64,000 bases of DNA from a virus: IMG/VR virus record IMGVR_UViG_3300032271_000682, positions 1-64,000 of that record, one strand, 5' to 3'. Both the position numbers and the translations under genes were made by a program. Below, one piece after another: positions 1 to 12,400 of this stretch; within the stretch, counting starts at the first letter, position 1, and every line of letters starts with the position of its first letter. The notes beneath the pieces were generated by a model, which saw nothing but the letters and a program-made list of their open reading frames with translations, searched no databases and had not been told where the DNA came from.

Positions 1-1
1 A

Positions 2-2407
2 AATTCTGGAATATTAACAGGACAAGAAAGTGCAGCACAGGCTGGCGGACTAGTAATGGCTGCTAGTAATTATGGTACTAGTGCTGTATCAGGGTACATT
101 AATGCCAGTACTAGAGGATCAGGCCTATCTGCTAACGTTGGAGTAGGTGCTAATTTTGGCGGTGCTTCTGTAGGAGGATCTCTCAATGTAGGCGGTAGTG
201 GTAATAATGTAGGAATAAATGCTAATATTGGTGGTTTAATTGGAGGTGGAGCTCTAGGAAATATTAATATATCAGCAAATATTGGAGGTAAAGCAGGAGC
301 AGCCATCAAGACTGGTCTAGCAGTAGCAGGCGCAGCAGTAGCAGGAGTGGCCACAGTTAATGCAATATCAAATGCAATAGCTAGTGGCAAACTTGCTGGT
401 AGTATAGCAGATAACATTAGTAGTGGGTTGACAGGACTTGCAACAAGTGTTGCTGACTCATTAAATAATTTAGGTAAGAGTATAGCAGCAGCAGCCGCTA
501 GTTTGATCGGACCATTAAGAGCAGCGTTTGGACAAGTTGAAGCATCTCTTAAGGATCTTCAAGCAAACTTGCCAAACTTCTTAGGAGGAAGTGATAAGAG
601 TACATCATCAGTTGAAGTTAATAGTAGTGGATCAAAATATAATTCAACTCAAGCAGCGGTTAAAATTGCACAGAGTAACTATGATATGGCTCTTACAAAT
701 TATAAAAACGTATCAGACGGAATTAATAAAGCAGCATTAGACTCAGCAGAATCTGATTTAGCAGCAGCTAGAAAAGAAAGTGGTAAAGCAGCGATTGGAC
801 TAGTGACAGGAATTAATAATAGTCTAATTGGTACTGGAAATGCATTGAATTCATTACGTGGAGCAGTGGCTGGTACATTATCTATAGGTGGAATTTCTGT
901 CAAAGCTGGGCTTTCATCAAATGGAATCACAGCTGGACTACAAGCTGGTATTAGCGGGGGATTGGCAGCAGGTGGAATTAGAGGTGGATTATCACTTGGT
1001 ACAAATGGAATATCAGCAGGTATAAGCGGAGGGGTGTCAGTTGGTGGAATTGCCGCTGGTTTACAAGCTGGTATTAGCGGAGGCTTGGCATCAGCACAAA
1101 TGGCAGTTACTACATTCAACAGTGGAATCAATGGACTAAGTGGTGGCTTAAGTGCCATGGCCAGTTTAACTAATGCTACTAATCCATCTAACTTAATTAA
1201 GAATCTATCAGGAGCAGTGTCGTTCTCTGCCAGTGGAGGCAGATCATCATTATCTGTTGGAGTTCAAGGAGGAATTGGAGGGGGCGGTGGATCTCTTGGA
1301 GTATCAATACAAAATCCTCTATCATTGGCAGGCAACTTAGTTGCCAACACTACACGTTCAATAGGTAGTATATCAGCCGGAGTAAGTGCTGGAATCAACG
1401 GTGGGTTATCAGGTGGAATAGGAATCAATGCTAATTTAGGTGGGGTTCAAGTTGGTCTCAATGCTAATTTAGGAGGAATTGCTGGGGGCGTTCAAGCTGG
1501 AGTCGTTGGAGGTTTGGCCGCGGCCTCATTCGTAGCTAATGGTGGAATTCAGGCTGGTATCAATGGTATATCAGCCGGAATTCGTGGTAGTATTAGTGGA
1601 ATTAGCGGAGGAATTCAGGCTGGATTACAAGCTGGTATTAGCGGAGGTTTGGCCGCAGGAGGAATAATTGCTAGTTTACAAGCTAGTATCGCAAGTATTG
1701 GCAATGCTAGTGGACAGATAAAGACTGGTATATTAGCGTCTGGAACATTCTTAAAAGCTAACTTTGCTGTCAATGCAGGAAAATTATTAAACAACAGTAT
1801 TATTCCTATGCCACTAAGTGTTCTTCCTGGAACTGATGATGCTGGAGCAGCAGTTAATACATCAACAAATCAATTGGCAGCCAAGACTCTTGGTTCACAA
1901 AGTGAGGCGTTGAAGAAAATAAAAGATATTGAAGATAAGCTAGCTCAAGCTAGAGCACAAATTCGTGATGAAGTTAGAAATCAAACTCAAACTCTTGGAC
2001 TTTTTGATAAAATTGCTAGTTATGCTAAAGTAAAAGGATTAGAAAGTGATTTAGAAAAAGCCACAGAGCAATATAATTCATTGGTCAGTGGACAAAATAC
2101 TACTCCTCCTGATCCAAGACCAGCTACTGCCAGTACAGCAACAACTGCAGCAGTCAGTTCACAGCCTCAGTCACAGTCAATTTCAAACAACAATCTTAGT
2201 GGATTTAGTGGAGTTACTAGAGCTAAAGAAACTGATCTTTTATCCACTTCTGATCTATCAGGTCAAACTTTTGTAGGTAAAGATAAAGATGGTAACACTG
2301 TAACTACTACATACGGAAAACCTTCTAACAGATCAATATTTGCAGACGGTCAAGGTTCAGTAGTAAATCTAACTCCGGAAGAGTTTAAAAAGAAATATGG
2401 TTCATAA
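2..2407 (+). CDS. Gly/Ala/Ser-rich repetitive virion protein, 5'-truncated
   Basis: The reading frame is open to the left edge of the window, so the true start lies upstream; the ATG at 56 is only the first internal Met. The first 550 residues or so are low-complexity repeats built on the pattern GGIxAGLQAGISGGLA, with Gly, Ala, Ser, Ile and Asn dominating and a hydrophobic residue at regular spacing, as in beta-helical or fibrous proteins. A more normal, partly coiled-coil segment (about residues 610-690, with the ALKKIKDIEDKLAQARAQI stretch) and a Thr/Ser-rich linker follow, then a short charged tail ending in EEFKKKYGS. It lies 17 bp upstream of the gp25-like baseplate gene, so a baseplate or tail role is likely. 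I do not recognise a family. No signal peptide can be judged because the start is missing. Confidence 0.7.
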   Translation, partial: NSGILTGQESAAQAGGLVMAASNYGTSAVSGYINASTRGSGLSANVGVGANFGGASVGGSLNVGGSGNNVGINANIGGLIGGGALGNINISANIGGKAGAAIKTGLAVAGAAVAGVATVNAISNAIASGKLAGSIADNISSGLTGLATSVADSLNNLGKSIAAAAASLIGPLRAAFGQVEASLKDLQANLPNFLGGSDKSTSSVEVNSSGSKYNSTQAAVKIAQSNYDMALTNYKNVSDGINKAALDSAESDLAAARKESGKAAIGLVTGINNSLIGTGNALNSLRGAVAGTLSIGGISVKAGLSSNGITAGLQAGISGGLAAGGIRGGLSLGTNGISAGISGGVSVGGIAAGLQAGISGGLASAQMAVTTFNSGINGLSGGLSAMASLTNATNPSNLIKNLSGAVSFSASGGRSSLSVGVQGGIGGGGGSLGVSIQNPLSLAGNLVANTTRSIGSISAGVSAGINGGLSGGIGINANLGGVQVGLNANLGGIAGGVQAGVVGGLAAASFVANGGIQAGINGISAGIRGSISGISGGIQAGLQAGISGGLAAGGIIASLQASIASIGNASGQIKTGILASGTFLKANFAVNAGKLLNNSIIPMPLSVLPGTDDAGAAVNTSTNQLAAKTLGSQSEALKKIKDIEDKLAQARAQIRDEVRNQTQTLGLFDKIASYAKVKGLESDLEKATEQYNSLVSGQNTTPPDPRPATASTATTAAVSSQPQSQSISNNNLSGFSGVTRAKETDLLSTSDLSGQTFVGKDKDGNTVTTTYGKPSNRSIFADGQGSVVNLTPEEFKKKYGS

Positions 2408-2424
2408 ATTAAAAGGAAAATATA

Positions 2425-2862
2425 ATGCCAACATATATAGGATTTTCAACAGTAGAAGCAAATCAACCAATACAAGTTACTGGAGGAGCTATATCTACTG
2501 CTGCCACTACTAGAAAAAGTAAAAAATTTGCTTTATACGATGAGCAACTAGTTATAAGAGATTTAATTAATGCACTTAGTATACAGCAGGGTAGTAAAGT
2601 AGGTCAGCCAAATTATGGTACTACGCTGTGGACATATCTATTTGAACCAGTTAATGAAAATACAGAACAGTTATTAACAACTGAAATTAATAGAGTTATT
2701 AAATCTGATCCAAGAATAGTACTAAACTCATTAACTATAACATCTCAAGATACTGGCATGTTGATTCAAGTTGAAATGGCATTTAGCCCATTTAACAATG
2801 CGGTTACTATAGATTTCTTTTTGAATAGATATGATGGAAGTGTGCAACAGTTAGCTCAGTAA
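2425..2862 (+). CDS. 25: Baseplate wedge protein, T4 gp25-like
   Basis: The 145-residue protein has the gp25/GPW fold signature: an N-terminal strand, then a central block with RDLINAL, QPNYGTTLWTYLFEP and TTEINRVIKSDPRI, and a C-terminal strand pair. In T4, gp25 sits at the inner baseplate and helps nucleate the sheath. Length and motif order match the family. A purine-rich AAAAGGAAAA precedes the ATG. The neighbour downstream is the gp6-like wedge protein, the usual partner in myovirus baseplate modules, which makes this one of the safest calls in the window. Confidence 0.9.
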   Translation: MPTYIGFSTVEANQPIQVTGGAISTAATTRKSKKFALYDEQLVIRDLINALSIQQGSKVGQPNYGTTLWTYLFEPVNENTEQLLTTEINRVIKSDPRIVLNSLTITSQDTGMLIQVEMAFSPFNNAVTIDFFLNRYDGSVQQLAQ

Positions 2863-2883
2863 GATTCGTCTACTATTATTGAT

Positions 2884-2892
2884 GATAAATAT
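2884..2892 (+). promoter_or_regulatory. TATAAATA-like late motif (gp6)
   Basis: GATAAATAT 20 bp before the gp6 ATG (2913), followed by AGGAAAG. Consistent with T4-like late transcription of structural genes. Confidence 0.45.
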
Positions 2893-2912
2893 ATTAATAC
2901 AGGAAAGATAAA

Positions 2913-5900
2913 ATGTCAAATATACCATTATCCGGATCATTAACTAGTTCTACATCTGGATCACAAACCAGTTCATTGAGTAGTACTCGTCAAAGCTCGC
3001 TATTTGGACTTCAAGACTGGACGCGTATATATCAGACTTATAGAGCATCAAACTTAACTAGCTACGATTATACTACTCTTCGTAAAAGTTTTATTGACTA
3101 TCTTACTACATATTATCCTGAATCATTTAACGACTATACAGAATCATCTGAGTTTATAGCACTGCTTGACATTATAGCGTTTATGGGTCAGGGATTAGCA
3201 TTTCGTGATGATTTAAATGCTCGTGAAAATTTTATGGATACGGCTGAACGTCGTGATTCTGTTATTAAACTAGCAAACTTAGTTTCATATAATCCAAAAC
3301 GTAATATTGAATCCAATGGAGTTGTAAAAGTATCTTCTATTAGTAGTAGTGAAAGTATCTTTGACATTAATGGTGTCAGTCTAGGTAATACTACTGTATT
3401 TTGGAATGATCCTGCTAATCCAAACTGGCAACAACAATTCAATACTATACTAAACGCATCATTAGTTAATAGTCAAGTAGTTGGTAGACCGGGAAATACT
3501 CAAGATATTCTGGGTGTTACTATTAGCGAGTATACTATTAATATTACTCCTGGACAAAATCCAGTAATACCATATATTGCTCAGATCAATGGTGTTTTAA
3601 CAAATTTTGAATTAGTAAGTGTTACTAGTTTAAATAAACCATATTTGTACGAGTTACCTCCTGCTCCTACTGGACAATTTAATATATTATACTCTAATGA
3701 TGGATTAGGATTTGGTAGTCCAAATACTGGATTTCTTTTTTACTTTAAGCAGGGAACTTTAAACTCTTTCAATTTTAATTTCCCAGAAAGAATTCAAAAC
3801 AATGTACAAGACATAAACATTCAAGGAATCAACAACTCTGATACTTGGTTATACTCAGTGAGTAGTAATGGAGCAATTGACGCATTATGGTCTCAAGTTG
3901 AAAATCTATTCATTACTAATGGAAATTCACAGGGTAATAGCGCAACTCCAATTTTTGAAGTTGCTAGCAGATCCAATGATCAAGTTACATATATATTTGG
4001 AGATGGTGTTTTTGGTGAAATACCAGTAGGAAATTATCTTGCTTATGTAAGAAGTAGCAATGGGTTAACATATAGTATTGACCCAAGTGAAATGACAGGA
4101 ATAGCAATTTCTATTCCATATATAGGTAGATCAGGAAATACTGAGTCATTGACATTTACAATTGACTTACAATCAGTTAATAATACGGCTCAAGGTCGTC
4201 AGTCAATTGCTGACATTAAACAACGTGCTCCTGCCAGATACTATACTCAAAATCGTATGGTCAATGGAGAAGATTATACAAATTTCCCATTTACATTGTA
4301 TAACTCAATTGTTAAAAGCAGCGCAGTTAACAGAACTAGCATTGGAGTTAGTCGTGGATTAGATTTATTAGATCCTACTGGAATATACAGTAGTACAAAC
4401 GTATTTGCTAATGATGGAGCATTGTACTTAGATCCACTTCCTACTATTGTTACTTTTTCAACACAAAGTATAAATTCTGCAATTCAGTTTATATCAGTTA
4501 ATCTTCCAATATTATTAGGCTTGACCTCTGCGGTTCAGTATTATCAAAAATATTATCCTAGATATTCTGGTTATTATACAGGGATTGCTTCTATAGATAA
4601 TCGAGTATACTGGCAGCAAACTACACTAACATCAAGTAATGTTACCGGATACTTTTATATATTGACATCTGGTAATGTTAAGACACCAATTCCATTAGGA
4701 GTCTTTAGTACGTTTAATATGAGATATATTAGTCAAGGAAGTATGCTTAAGTTTGTAGCTCCCGTTGGTTATTATTTTGATAGTAATGATAGATTACAGC
4801 AGGGCATTGCTAATCCATATATGGGTGATCGTTCTAGTATTTGGATCGGAGTTTCTGCTGTAGTTGGTGATGGGTATAACTTTGGTAACGGCAATTTAGA
4901 AAACGGATTAGGGCCAGTTACAATGAATTCTTATGTGCCCACTGGAGCTTTCTTGGATATAAATCGAGCAACCCCGACTGCTATTATCCCATCATTTAGT
5001 AATGTATTAGGTTCAATACTAGTTAATAGAATGTTAGATTTAATAAGTCTAAAGCAGAACTTTGCTCTTAAATTTGACAACAGCATATTAGCAACATTGG
5101 AACAATGGACTATTGTAAATCCAATTCCAACTAATCCAAGTCCAACTGATTTGTTTGTGACATTTGTGAGCAGTGCAATTGACAATAATTACACGATCAC
5201 CGTTAGTAACACCAAGTACAATTTTGCATCAGTTGATCAAATTAGATTTATATTTAATGGATCACAAAAAATATATGACCCACAAAGCGGTCAAGTATTT
5301 TCTGATTTTGTTAATGTTTTTGCTACTAATGCTAATGCCACTAATAGTGGAACACTAGGTACTGATTATATTTTAAATGTAACTGGTCAGCCAGTACTAA
5401 GTGATGGTCACACAGATGATTATGAAGTAATGGTCAGCAGCATTGATTTAACCAGTGGATTCACATATAATCCAGATTTTTTTACTGATGTAGTGGGAAC
5501 AAGTTCTACGGCTTATGTATTTCTTCAAGTATATTATGATATCAATGATTTATATCGTACACAAGTATTACCTACTGATTATATTATATATACTTATACT
5601 ACTCAAAATCAAGTATCTAATGTAATATATGATTACCCTACTGGAACAGTATTTTACTGTAGTTCCGGAACAGTGTCAAATCCAAAACCTGTTTTCTTTC
5701 AAAGCGTTTTGGTAGTTGGAACTAACCCTCCAATATTAGTATTGAATGATGTCACTGCTAGTTATTTGGTTACTACTGGTCGAGGAGCTATTAATTTTCA
5801 ATACAGACACAATAGTAATAATACTACTAGAGTTGATCCTAGTACTACAAATATCATTGATTTGTATTTGGTAACTCAGAGTTACTATACTCAGTATCAA

Positions 5901-6410
5901 AATTGGATTCAAGATACTACTGGAACTGTTTTATTCCCATTACAGCCTACTATCAATGAATTACAACAGGCATATGGAGACTTAGATAGTTATAAAATGA
6001 TAAGTGATTCGGTAATACTAAACAGCGTGACGTTTGTTCCCTTATTTGGAACTAAAGCTAGTCCTGCTCTTCAAGGTACAATAAAAATAATAGCTAATCC
6101 AACTACAATTGCTAGCAATAGTCAAATTGTCAGTTCAGTATTAGGTGCTATGAATACTTATTTTACAATTACTAATTGGGATTTTGGAGATACGTTTTAT
6201 ATGAGTGAGTTGACAGCATATCTGCATCTTCAGCTACAGGGTTTAATAAGTTCAGTTGTATTAGTGTCTAATAATCCTAATCAAAGTTTTGGAGACTTAT
6301 ATGAGATTAAGAGTGCTCCAAATGAGATTTTTGTTAACGGAGCCACTGCTAACGACGTTATCGTAATTTCTTCACTTACACCAGCCGCGTTACAACGTGG
6401 AACAATGTAA
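2913..6410 (+). CDS. 6: Baseplate wedge protein, T4 gp6-like
   Basis: The N-terminal 130 residues carry the gp6 pattern: a DYTTLRKSFIDYLTTYYPE segment, ESSEFIALLDIIAFMGQGLAFR, then ENFMDTAERRDSVIKLANLVSYNPKR. In T4 this protein forms the dimer that joins neighbouring wedges into the baseplate ring; the middle is related to baseplate J proteins. At 1165 residues it is about twice as long as T4 gp6 (660 aa), the extra length being strand-rich, Asn/Thr/Ser/Tyr-rich insertions typical of marine myoviruses. AGGAAAG lies before the start, and a TATAAATA-like late motif lies 20 bp upstream of the ATG. Confidence 0.88.
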   Translation: MSNIPLSGSLTSSTSGSQTSSLSSTRQSSLFGLQDWTRIYQTYRASNLTSYDYTTLRKSFIDYLTTYYPESFNDYTESSEFIALLDIIAFMGQGLAFRDDLNARENFMDTAERRDSVIKLANLVSYNPKRNIESNGVVKVSSISSSESIFDINGVSLGNTTVFWNDPANPNWQQQFNTILNASLVNSQVVGRPGNTQDILGVTISEYTINITPGQNPVIPYIAQINGVLTNFELVSVTSLNKPYLYELPPAPTGQFNILYSNDGLGFGSPNTGFLFYFKQGTLNSFNFNFPERIQNNVQDINIQGINNSDTWLYSVSSNGAIDALWSQVENLFITNGNSQGNSATPIFEVASRSNDQVTYIFGDGVFGEIPVGNYLAYVRSSNGLTYSIDPSEMTGIAISIPYIGRSGNTESLTFTIDLQSVNNTAQGRQSIADIKQRAPARYYTQNRMVNGEDYTNFPFTLYNSIVKSSAVNRTSIGVSRGLDLLDPTGIYSSTNVFANDGALYLDPLPTIVTFSTQSINSAIQFISVNLPILLGLTSAVQYYQKYYPRYSGYYTGIASIDNRVYWQQTTLTSSNVTGYFYILTSGNVKTPIPLGVFSTFNMRYISQGSMLKFVAPVGYYFDSNDRLQQGIANPYMGDRSSIWIGVSAVVGDGYNFGNGNLENGLGPVTMNSYVPTGAFLDINRATPTAIIPSFSNVLGSILVNRMLDLISLKQNFALKFDNSILATLEQWTIVNPIPTNPSPTDLFVTFVSSAIDNNYTITVSNTKYNFASVDQIRFIFNGSQKIYDPQSGQVFSDFVNVFATNANATNSGTLGTDYILNVTGQPVLSDGHTDDYEVMVSSIDLTSGFTYNPDFFTDVVGTSSTAYVFLQVYYDINDLYRTQVLPTDYIIYTYTTQNQVSNVIYDYPTGTVFYCSSGTVSNPKPVFFQSVLVVGTNPPILVLNDVTASYLVTTGRGAINFQYRHNSNNTTRVDPSTTNIIDLYLVTQSYYTQYQNWIQDTTGTVLFPLQPTINELQQAYGDLDSYKMISDSVILNSVTFVPLFGTKASPALQGTIKIIANPTTIASNSQIVSSVLGAMNTYFTITNWDFGDTFYMSELTAYLHLQLQGLISSVVLVSNNPNQSFGDLYEIKSAPNEIFVNGATANDVIVISSLTPAALQRGTM

Positions 6411-6468
6411 ACTTAATATGCTACTTTTAAAAAAAGATAAGTAATAGTATCACAGGTATAATAAAAAT

Positions 6469-9400
6469 ATGGCCACTCAAGTTCGTACTCTAGATTTTCT
6501 CCCTGATGTTTTTAGAACCGACACCAATGCTCAGTTCTTATCTGCTACGCTAGATCAGTTAGTTCAACAACCTGATTTTGCTAGAGTAGAAGGATTTATT
6601 GGGCAAAAATATGGATATGCGGTTGAACCAACTGATAAGTATGTAGTTGAGCCAACTCAAAGTAGATCCAATTATCAACTCGACCCATCTGTTATCTTTT
6701 TAAAAGACAGTACTCAAACTGCAAAAGACTTTATTAACTATCCTGGAATGGTAAGCGCACTTGACAGTCAGGGTGCCATAACAAATAATAACAATCGACT
6801 ATTTGAAAATCAATTTTATAGTTGGGATAGTTTTACTGATCTAGATATGATGGTTAACTATAGTCAATACTATTGGATTCCAAATGGTCCTGATGCTGTT
6901 AGTGTTGCCACTAATAACGTATACACACTTGATAATTACATTGTGGTTAATGGCATTAATGGATATACCGTCAATGGTATTAGTCAAAAGAATCCTACGC
7001 TAACGTTACTACGTGGCGGTACATATACATTTCAAGTAGATCAGACTTCAAAATTTTGGATTCAGGGTGTTCCTGGATTGTCCGGCTATGGAACAAACGA
7101 CAATGTTAGTACAAGAGATATATTAGGAGTTACTAATAACGGAACCATTAAGGGAACAGTCACGTTTACTGTTCCACAAAAGAACGCACAGCAGCAATAT
7201 ACATTGCCTGGAAATAATTTAGTCAACATTGTAACCACGCTACAATTCAATGAGATCAATGGTCAGACTATTGCAACAGTTAACAATATTGACGGAGTAA
7301 CTCAGCTAGACGGTCAAACGCTGATGTTTTATGACAATAATGATTTAAGTACTCAGATTTATTACTATGTAGTTAGTGTAGCTCCAGTTACTGGAATTAT
7401 TACACTGACTCAAGCTGATGCAATTATTAATAATGAATTAATAATTAGTACTAGTGGTACTATATATGTTGCTAGAAATTTCTATAGAGACAATACTGGA
7501 ACAATTCAATTAATTCCATATATTAGTGCAGTGCTAGATACGCTTTATTATCAAGATGAAACTAACCCATTAAATGTAGGAAGAATCAACTTAATAGACT
7601 CTAACACAACCAATGTTATTAATATCAATGACATTATTGGTGCTACTAATTATGTTAGTCCCAATGGAGTTACATTTATTAATGGTCTTAAGGTAGTATT
7701 TGAATCACCTACTATTCCAACAAATTATCAAAATACTCAGTACTATGTAGCTGGAGTAGGAACTGCGATAAATTTATTACCAGTTAATCAATATCTTAGT
7801 TTTGAAAGTGGCGGCGAAGGAATATATATACCATGGGATTATAATCCTTGGGACAGTACAGTATGGGATCAATCTATATATGTTCCATTGGCATCAGATT
7901 ATTTAACCATCAATCGAGACAGTCGTGATCGTAATGCATGGTCACGTAGCAATCGTTGGTTTAATGAACAGGTTATTAACGCCACTGCTTTATATAATGG
8001 AGTGGCCACTACCAGCACTGCCAATACACCAGTAAGAGCACAAAGACCTATTATTCAGTTCTATGGAAATTTAGGACTATTCAATACTGGAACACAATTT
8101 TTAGGATTTGTAAATTTATTTGACAACACTACCACAAATGCATTTTTACAAGTAGCAGGACAAACTAGCTATACTATAGATGGAATTGAATTATATAGCG
8201 GGCAAACTGTTATTTTCAATGCTGATTTAAATGAGGGCGTAAGACAAAGTATATTTGAAGTTGGTTTTGCCCCAACAGGACCAGATAACACAGAAGTAAT
8301 TACTCTTACTCCTACTCCAAGAATTCGTTGGTGGACAGATCAATTTGATAGCGTATATGATACAAATTTAGAATTGATTGCTACAAATAACAATCAAATA
8401 TACGTATCAAGCGGAACAAAATACGCGGGTACTGGTTGGAGATTCTCTGAGACATTTAGTGGAGTTGATACAGACGGATTCTGGATTGAATCTCAGCTAA
8501 AAACTTCTGTAAATCAAGCTCCACTATTTGACGTGTATGATATCAATGGTTATTCATTAAGTAATCTAGCATATTATCCCGGTACAACTTTTACTGGAAC
8601 TAAATTATTTAGTTATACATCGGGAACTGGTTCAAATGATTCAGTATTAGGATTTCCTATTGCGTATAGTAGCGCCTCTAGTATCGGAGATATACTGTTC
8701 ACTGTTAATTTAAACAGTGACACATTTAATTATCAGCAGGGAACTACAACTGTTACTAATAATATTAGTATTGGTTTCATTTATGATTATTTAACTGCTA
8801 ATACTCCAGTTAATCAAACTGGATATGTTGATGCTTATCGTGCTTCTGCTCAGTATCAAGTATTTCAATTTACAGTTCAATTTATACTTGCCACTGTAAA
8901 TCAAACATCTTTTACATGCGATATATTAGTAACTAATAATGGAATTATTGACCCTCACAATGTATACTACAATGATGTATTATTAAGTGATTCAGAATAT
9001 TCGGTTACAACAAACATTGTCAGTAATACTACTACAATCACTTTATCTTTTCCCACAGCAGTTGGTAGTCAAGTTACTGTTCTATTATACAGTGATCAAG
9101 TTAGTGCTACTGCCTATTATGAGATTCCAAGTAATCTTCAAAATAATCCGTTTAATACAAATATTACTAGCGTAAATGTTGGTGATCTTAAGAATCAATA
9201 TTACTCTATATTCAGTAATTCATTAGGAACAACAGGGACAATTTTTGGACCTAATAATATATATAATCTAGGTAATTTATCTAGATATGGTACTGCAATT
9301 ATACAAAGCAGTGCTCCAATGGTACTACCGGGAGTATTTTTACGTAGACAAGAATTAAATGTTTTTGAAGCATTACAGTATAACAGTGAGCAATATATTG

Positions 9401-12400
9401 AATATAAAACATTGTTAGTTAATTTAACTGATCAAAACGACTTTAGTATATATACTACTCCGTCAAAAATGTTGGACACTATTGTTTATCAAATCTCTAC
9501 AATCAAGAATAGTTCTGATTCGTTCTTTTGGAGCGATATGTTTCCAAGTGGATCTCCATATGTTACAAATCAATATACATATACTTTCCCAGTTTCAACA
9601 GTAACATTACCATTAAACAAAGTTTATAATTTTACTAGTAGTAATTATAACGGCGTATTGATTTATTTGACTACAGTGGTTAATTCTCAGTCAGTTACTA
9701 TTCAACTAATAAGTGGCGTTGATTATGTAGTCAGTGATATTAGTCCACAAGTAGTTGTCAACTATAATATCGTCGATGGTGATGTAATCACTGTCAATGA
9801 ATATAATCAAACATACGGTCAATATTGCCCTAATACTCCGACTAAGCTTGGACTATATAAGAGTTATATTCCTGCTGTAATATTAGATACAACTTATACT
9901 ACTCCAACATACTTTATATTAGGTCATGATGGTAGTTATAATACACTTTACGGTGAGTATATCGATGGTCATTTAAATGATTTTCGTGATCAAGTTCTGC
10001 TTGAATTTGAAAGCAGAGTCTATAACAATCTAAAAATAAAGAGCGTGATACCTCTTCAAGCAGAAGATGTAATTCCTGGACAATTTAGAACCACCGATTA
10101 TACTTGGGCTGAATATATTGAAATATATCAGACTAATTTCTTAAAATGGGTCGGAGCTAACAGAGTTGATTATAAAACTCAAGTATATACTAAGTCAAAT
10201 CAATTTACATATAACTATAATCAAAGCACTAATAAACTAACTGGGGAATTATTACAGCAGGGTTACTGGCGTGGACTTTATGATTGGTTCTATGATACCT
10301 CAAATCCAGCTGCAGCACCATGGGGAATGTTGGGTTTTGCTAATGAACCAACTTGGTGGTCTAGTAGATACGGAGCTGCTCCGTACACTAGTGATAACAC
10401 ATTAATGTGGACAGAAATTAGCGAGGGATTTATTTGGAATGATGGAGCTTCTTATGTCAATCCTCTATATATCAGAGATGGACTGCTATCAGTGCTTCCA
10501 GTGGATGCTCAGGGAAGTCTAGTATCTCCTCTTCCGACTGTAGTTAAAAATTATAATTCATTAACGTTTCAACGTATTTGGGCAGTAGGAGATCAGGGTC
10601 CAGCAGAGACTAGCTATTTACGTAGCAGTAGTTGGCCGTTTGATTTAATGCGTTTGCTTGCACTTACTAAACCAGCCAAGTTCTTTAATTTATTTGTAGA
10701 TCGTGATTTATATGTACTAGATGAAACTTCGGGTCAGTACTTGTACGATCAACGATATCATTTAGATTCTAGAGCTATTCAAGTATATGGTAATGGAACA
10801 AGTAAAGCTAGTTATATTAACTGGGTGGTTGATTATATTAATCAGCGTGGAGTTAATGGTACAGATGCAGTTACCACTATATTAAAAAACATCGATGTTA
10901 GATTAACCTATAACGTGGCTGGATTTAGTGCGAAAGAATATCTTTCTTTCTTAATAGAAAAATCTACTCCTAATTCATTAAACTCTACGCTACTAATACC
11001 AGATAATAGTTATAAAGTATTGGTGTATAACAATGTGCCAGAACAACAGTTAGTATACTCTAGTATTGTAATACAAAAGACTCCAAATGGTTATACAGTG
11101 TGGGGTAATAGTAAAACTAATCCATACTTTACAGTAGCGGTTCCTGCTGGCGGCGGAAAAGAAACAATTACAGTTGCAAATACATCAGTTCAAGTAAGTA
11201 CTAGTTTTTCTAATACTACTGCTCTTATACCATATGGTACATTGTACTATAGCTCACAGGGTGTTAGTGAATTCATACAAACATACGGACAGTACTTAGT
11301 AGATAGTGGAATGAAGTTTGAATATACTACCAACACTGTTGTTTATAATTGGCAAAATATGATTAGTCAATTTCTAAACTGGACACAACAATATTGGGAA
11401 ATTGGTAGTACCATTAGCTTGAATCCTGCTGCTAAGTTAATGCAACTAGTAAGTCCTGGATTATCTGTCAGACCGTTGGATACTCAATTTAATTATATTC
11501 TGAATCAGAATTTATTATCATTGCAAAATCAAAACGTTTCTATCATAAGAGAAAATGAATCGTTTAGTGTTCAAGTATTATCGGACGGAGATACAATTGC
11601 ATTAAGTAATTTACATTTATCTAGTATAGAAAGTGCGGTTATATTCGATAACTACACTGTATTTAACGATACTATATATGATCTAGTTACTGGATTACGT
11701 CAAGATAGATTATTACTACAGGGATTTAAATCAGCTAATTGGACTGGCTACATGAATGCTCCTGGATTTATTATAAGTCAGAATAATATTCAAGATTGGG
11801 CGCCATATGTAAAATATCCACAGGGATCGGTTATTACGTTCAAGGGTAACTACTGGACTGCTATTGAATTGGTTCAACCCAATGCTCAATTCAGTCAAGA
11901 ACAATGGAAGTATGTCGAACAGAATCAGATTCAGTTTGGTCTATTACCTAATCCAAGTACGAATGCTTATGAAAGTTTATACTACTATGATACAAAAAAT
12001 CCTAGTTTAAGTAATGATAAAGACTTACTAGCATATAGTTTAATTGGATACAGACCTCGTAAATATCTAGAAGATGCGGACTTAAGCTTAATTACTCAAG
12101 TTAATGTTTATCAAAACATTATACAAGAAAAAGGTACTAACTTAATAGCAAACTCGTTTAAGAGTGCCAATCTATTACAGGGTCAAATCGATTATAATGT
12201 ATCTGAAAACTGGATAATCAAAACTGGATCATTCGGAACAATATCTAATAGTAATTTCGTTGAAGTATTACTAGATCAGAGTTTATTAACTAGTAACCCA
12301 ACATTAATTGGATTTACTGAGAACAGTGTTCCCGTAACTGGAGTAGAGCAAAATGTTAATGTTACCAACTTAATAAATTGGGGAACTCAGCCTACTAGTC

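Noticed and set aside
70-1158. Long antisense frames rich in Pro, Ala and Leu opposite the first gene.
   Set aside because: They are reverse-strand shadows of Gly/Ala/Ser codons, with no ribosome-binding sites and implausible composition.
900-1700. Possible CRISPR-like or satellite repeat from the recurring CAAGCTGGTATTAGCGG word.
   Set aside because: The repeats are in frame, diverged and coding (LQAGISGG); there are no regular spacers.
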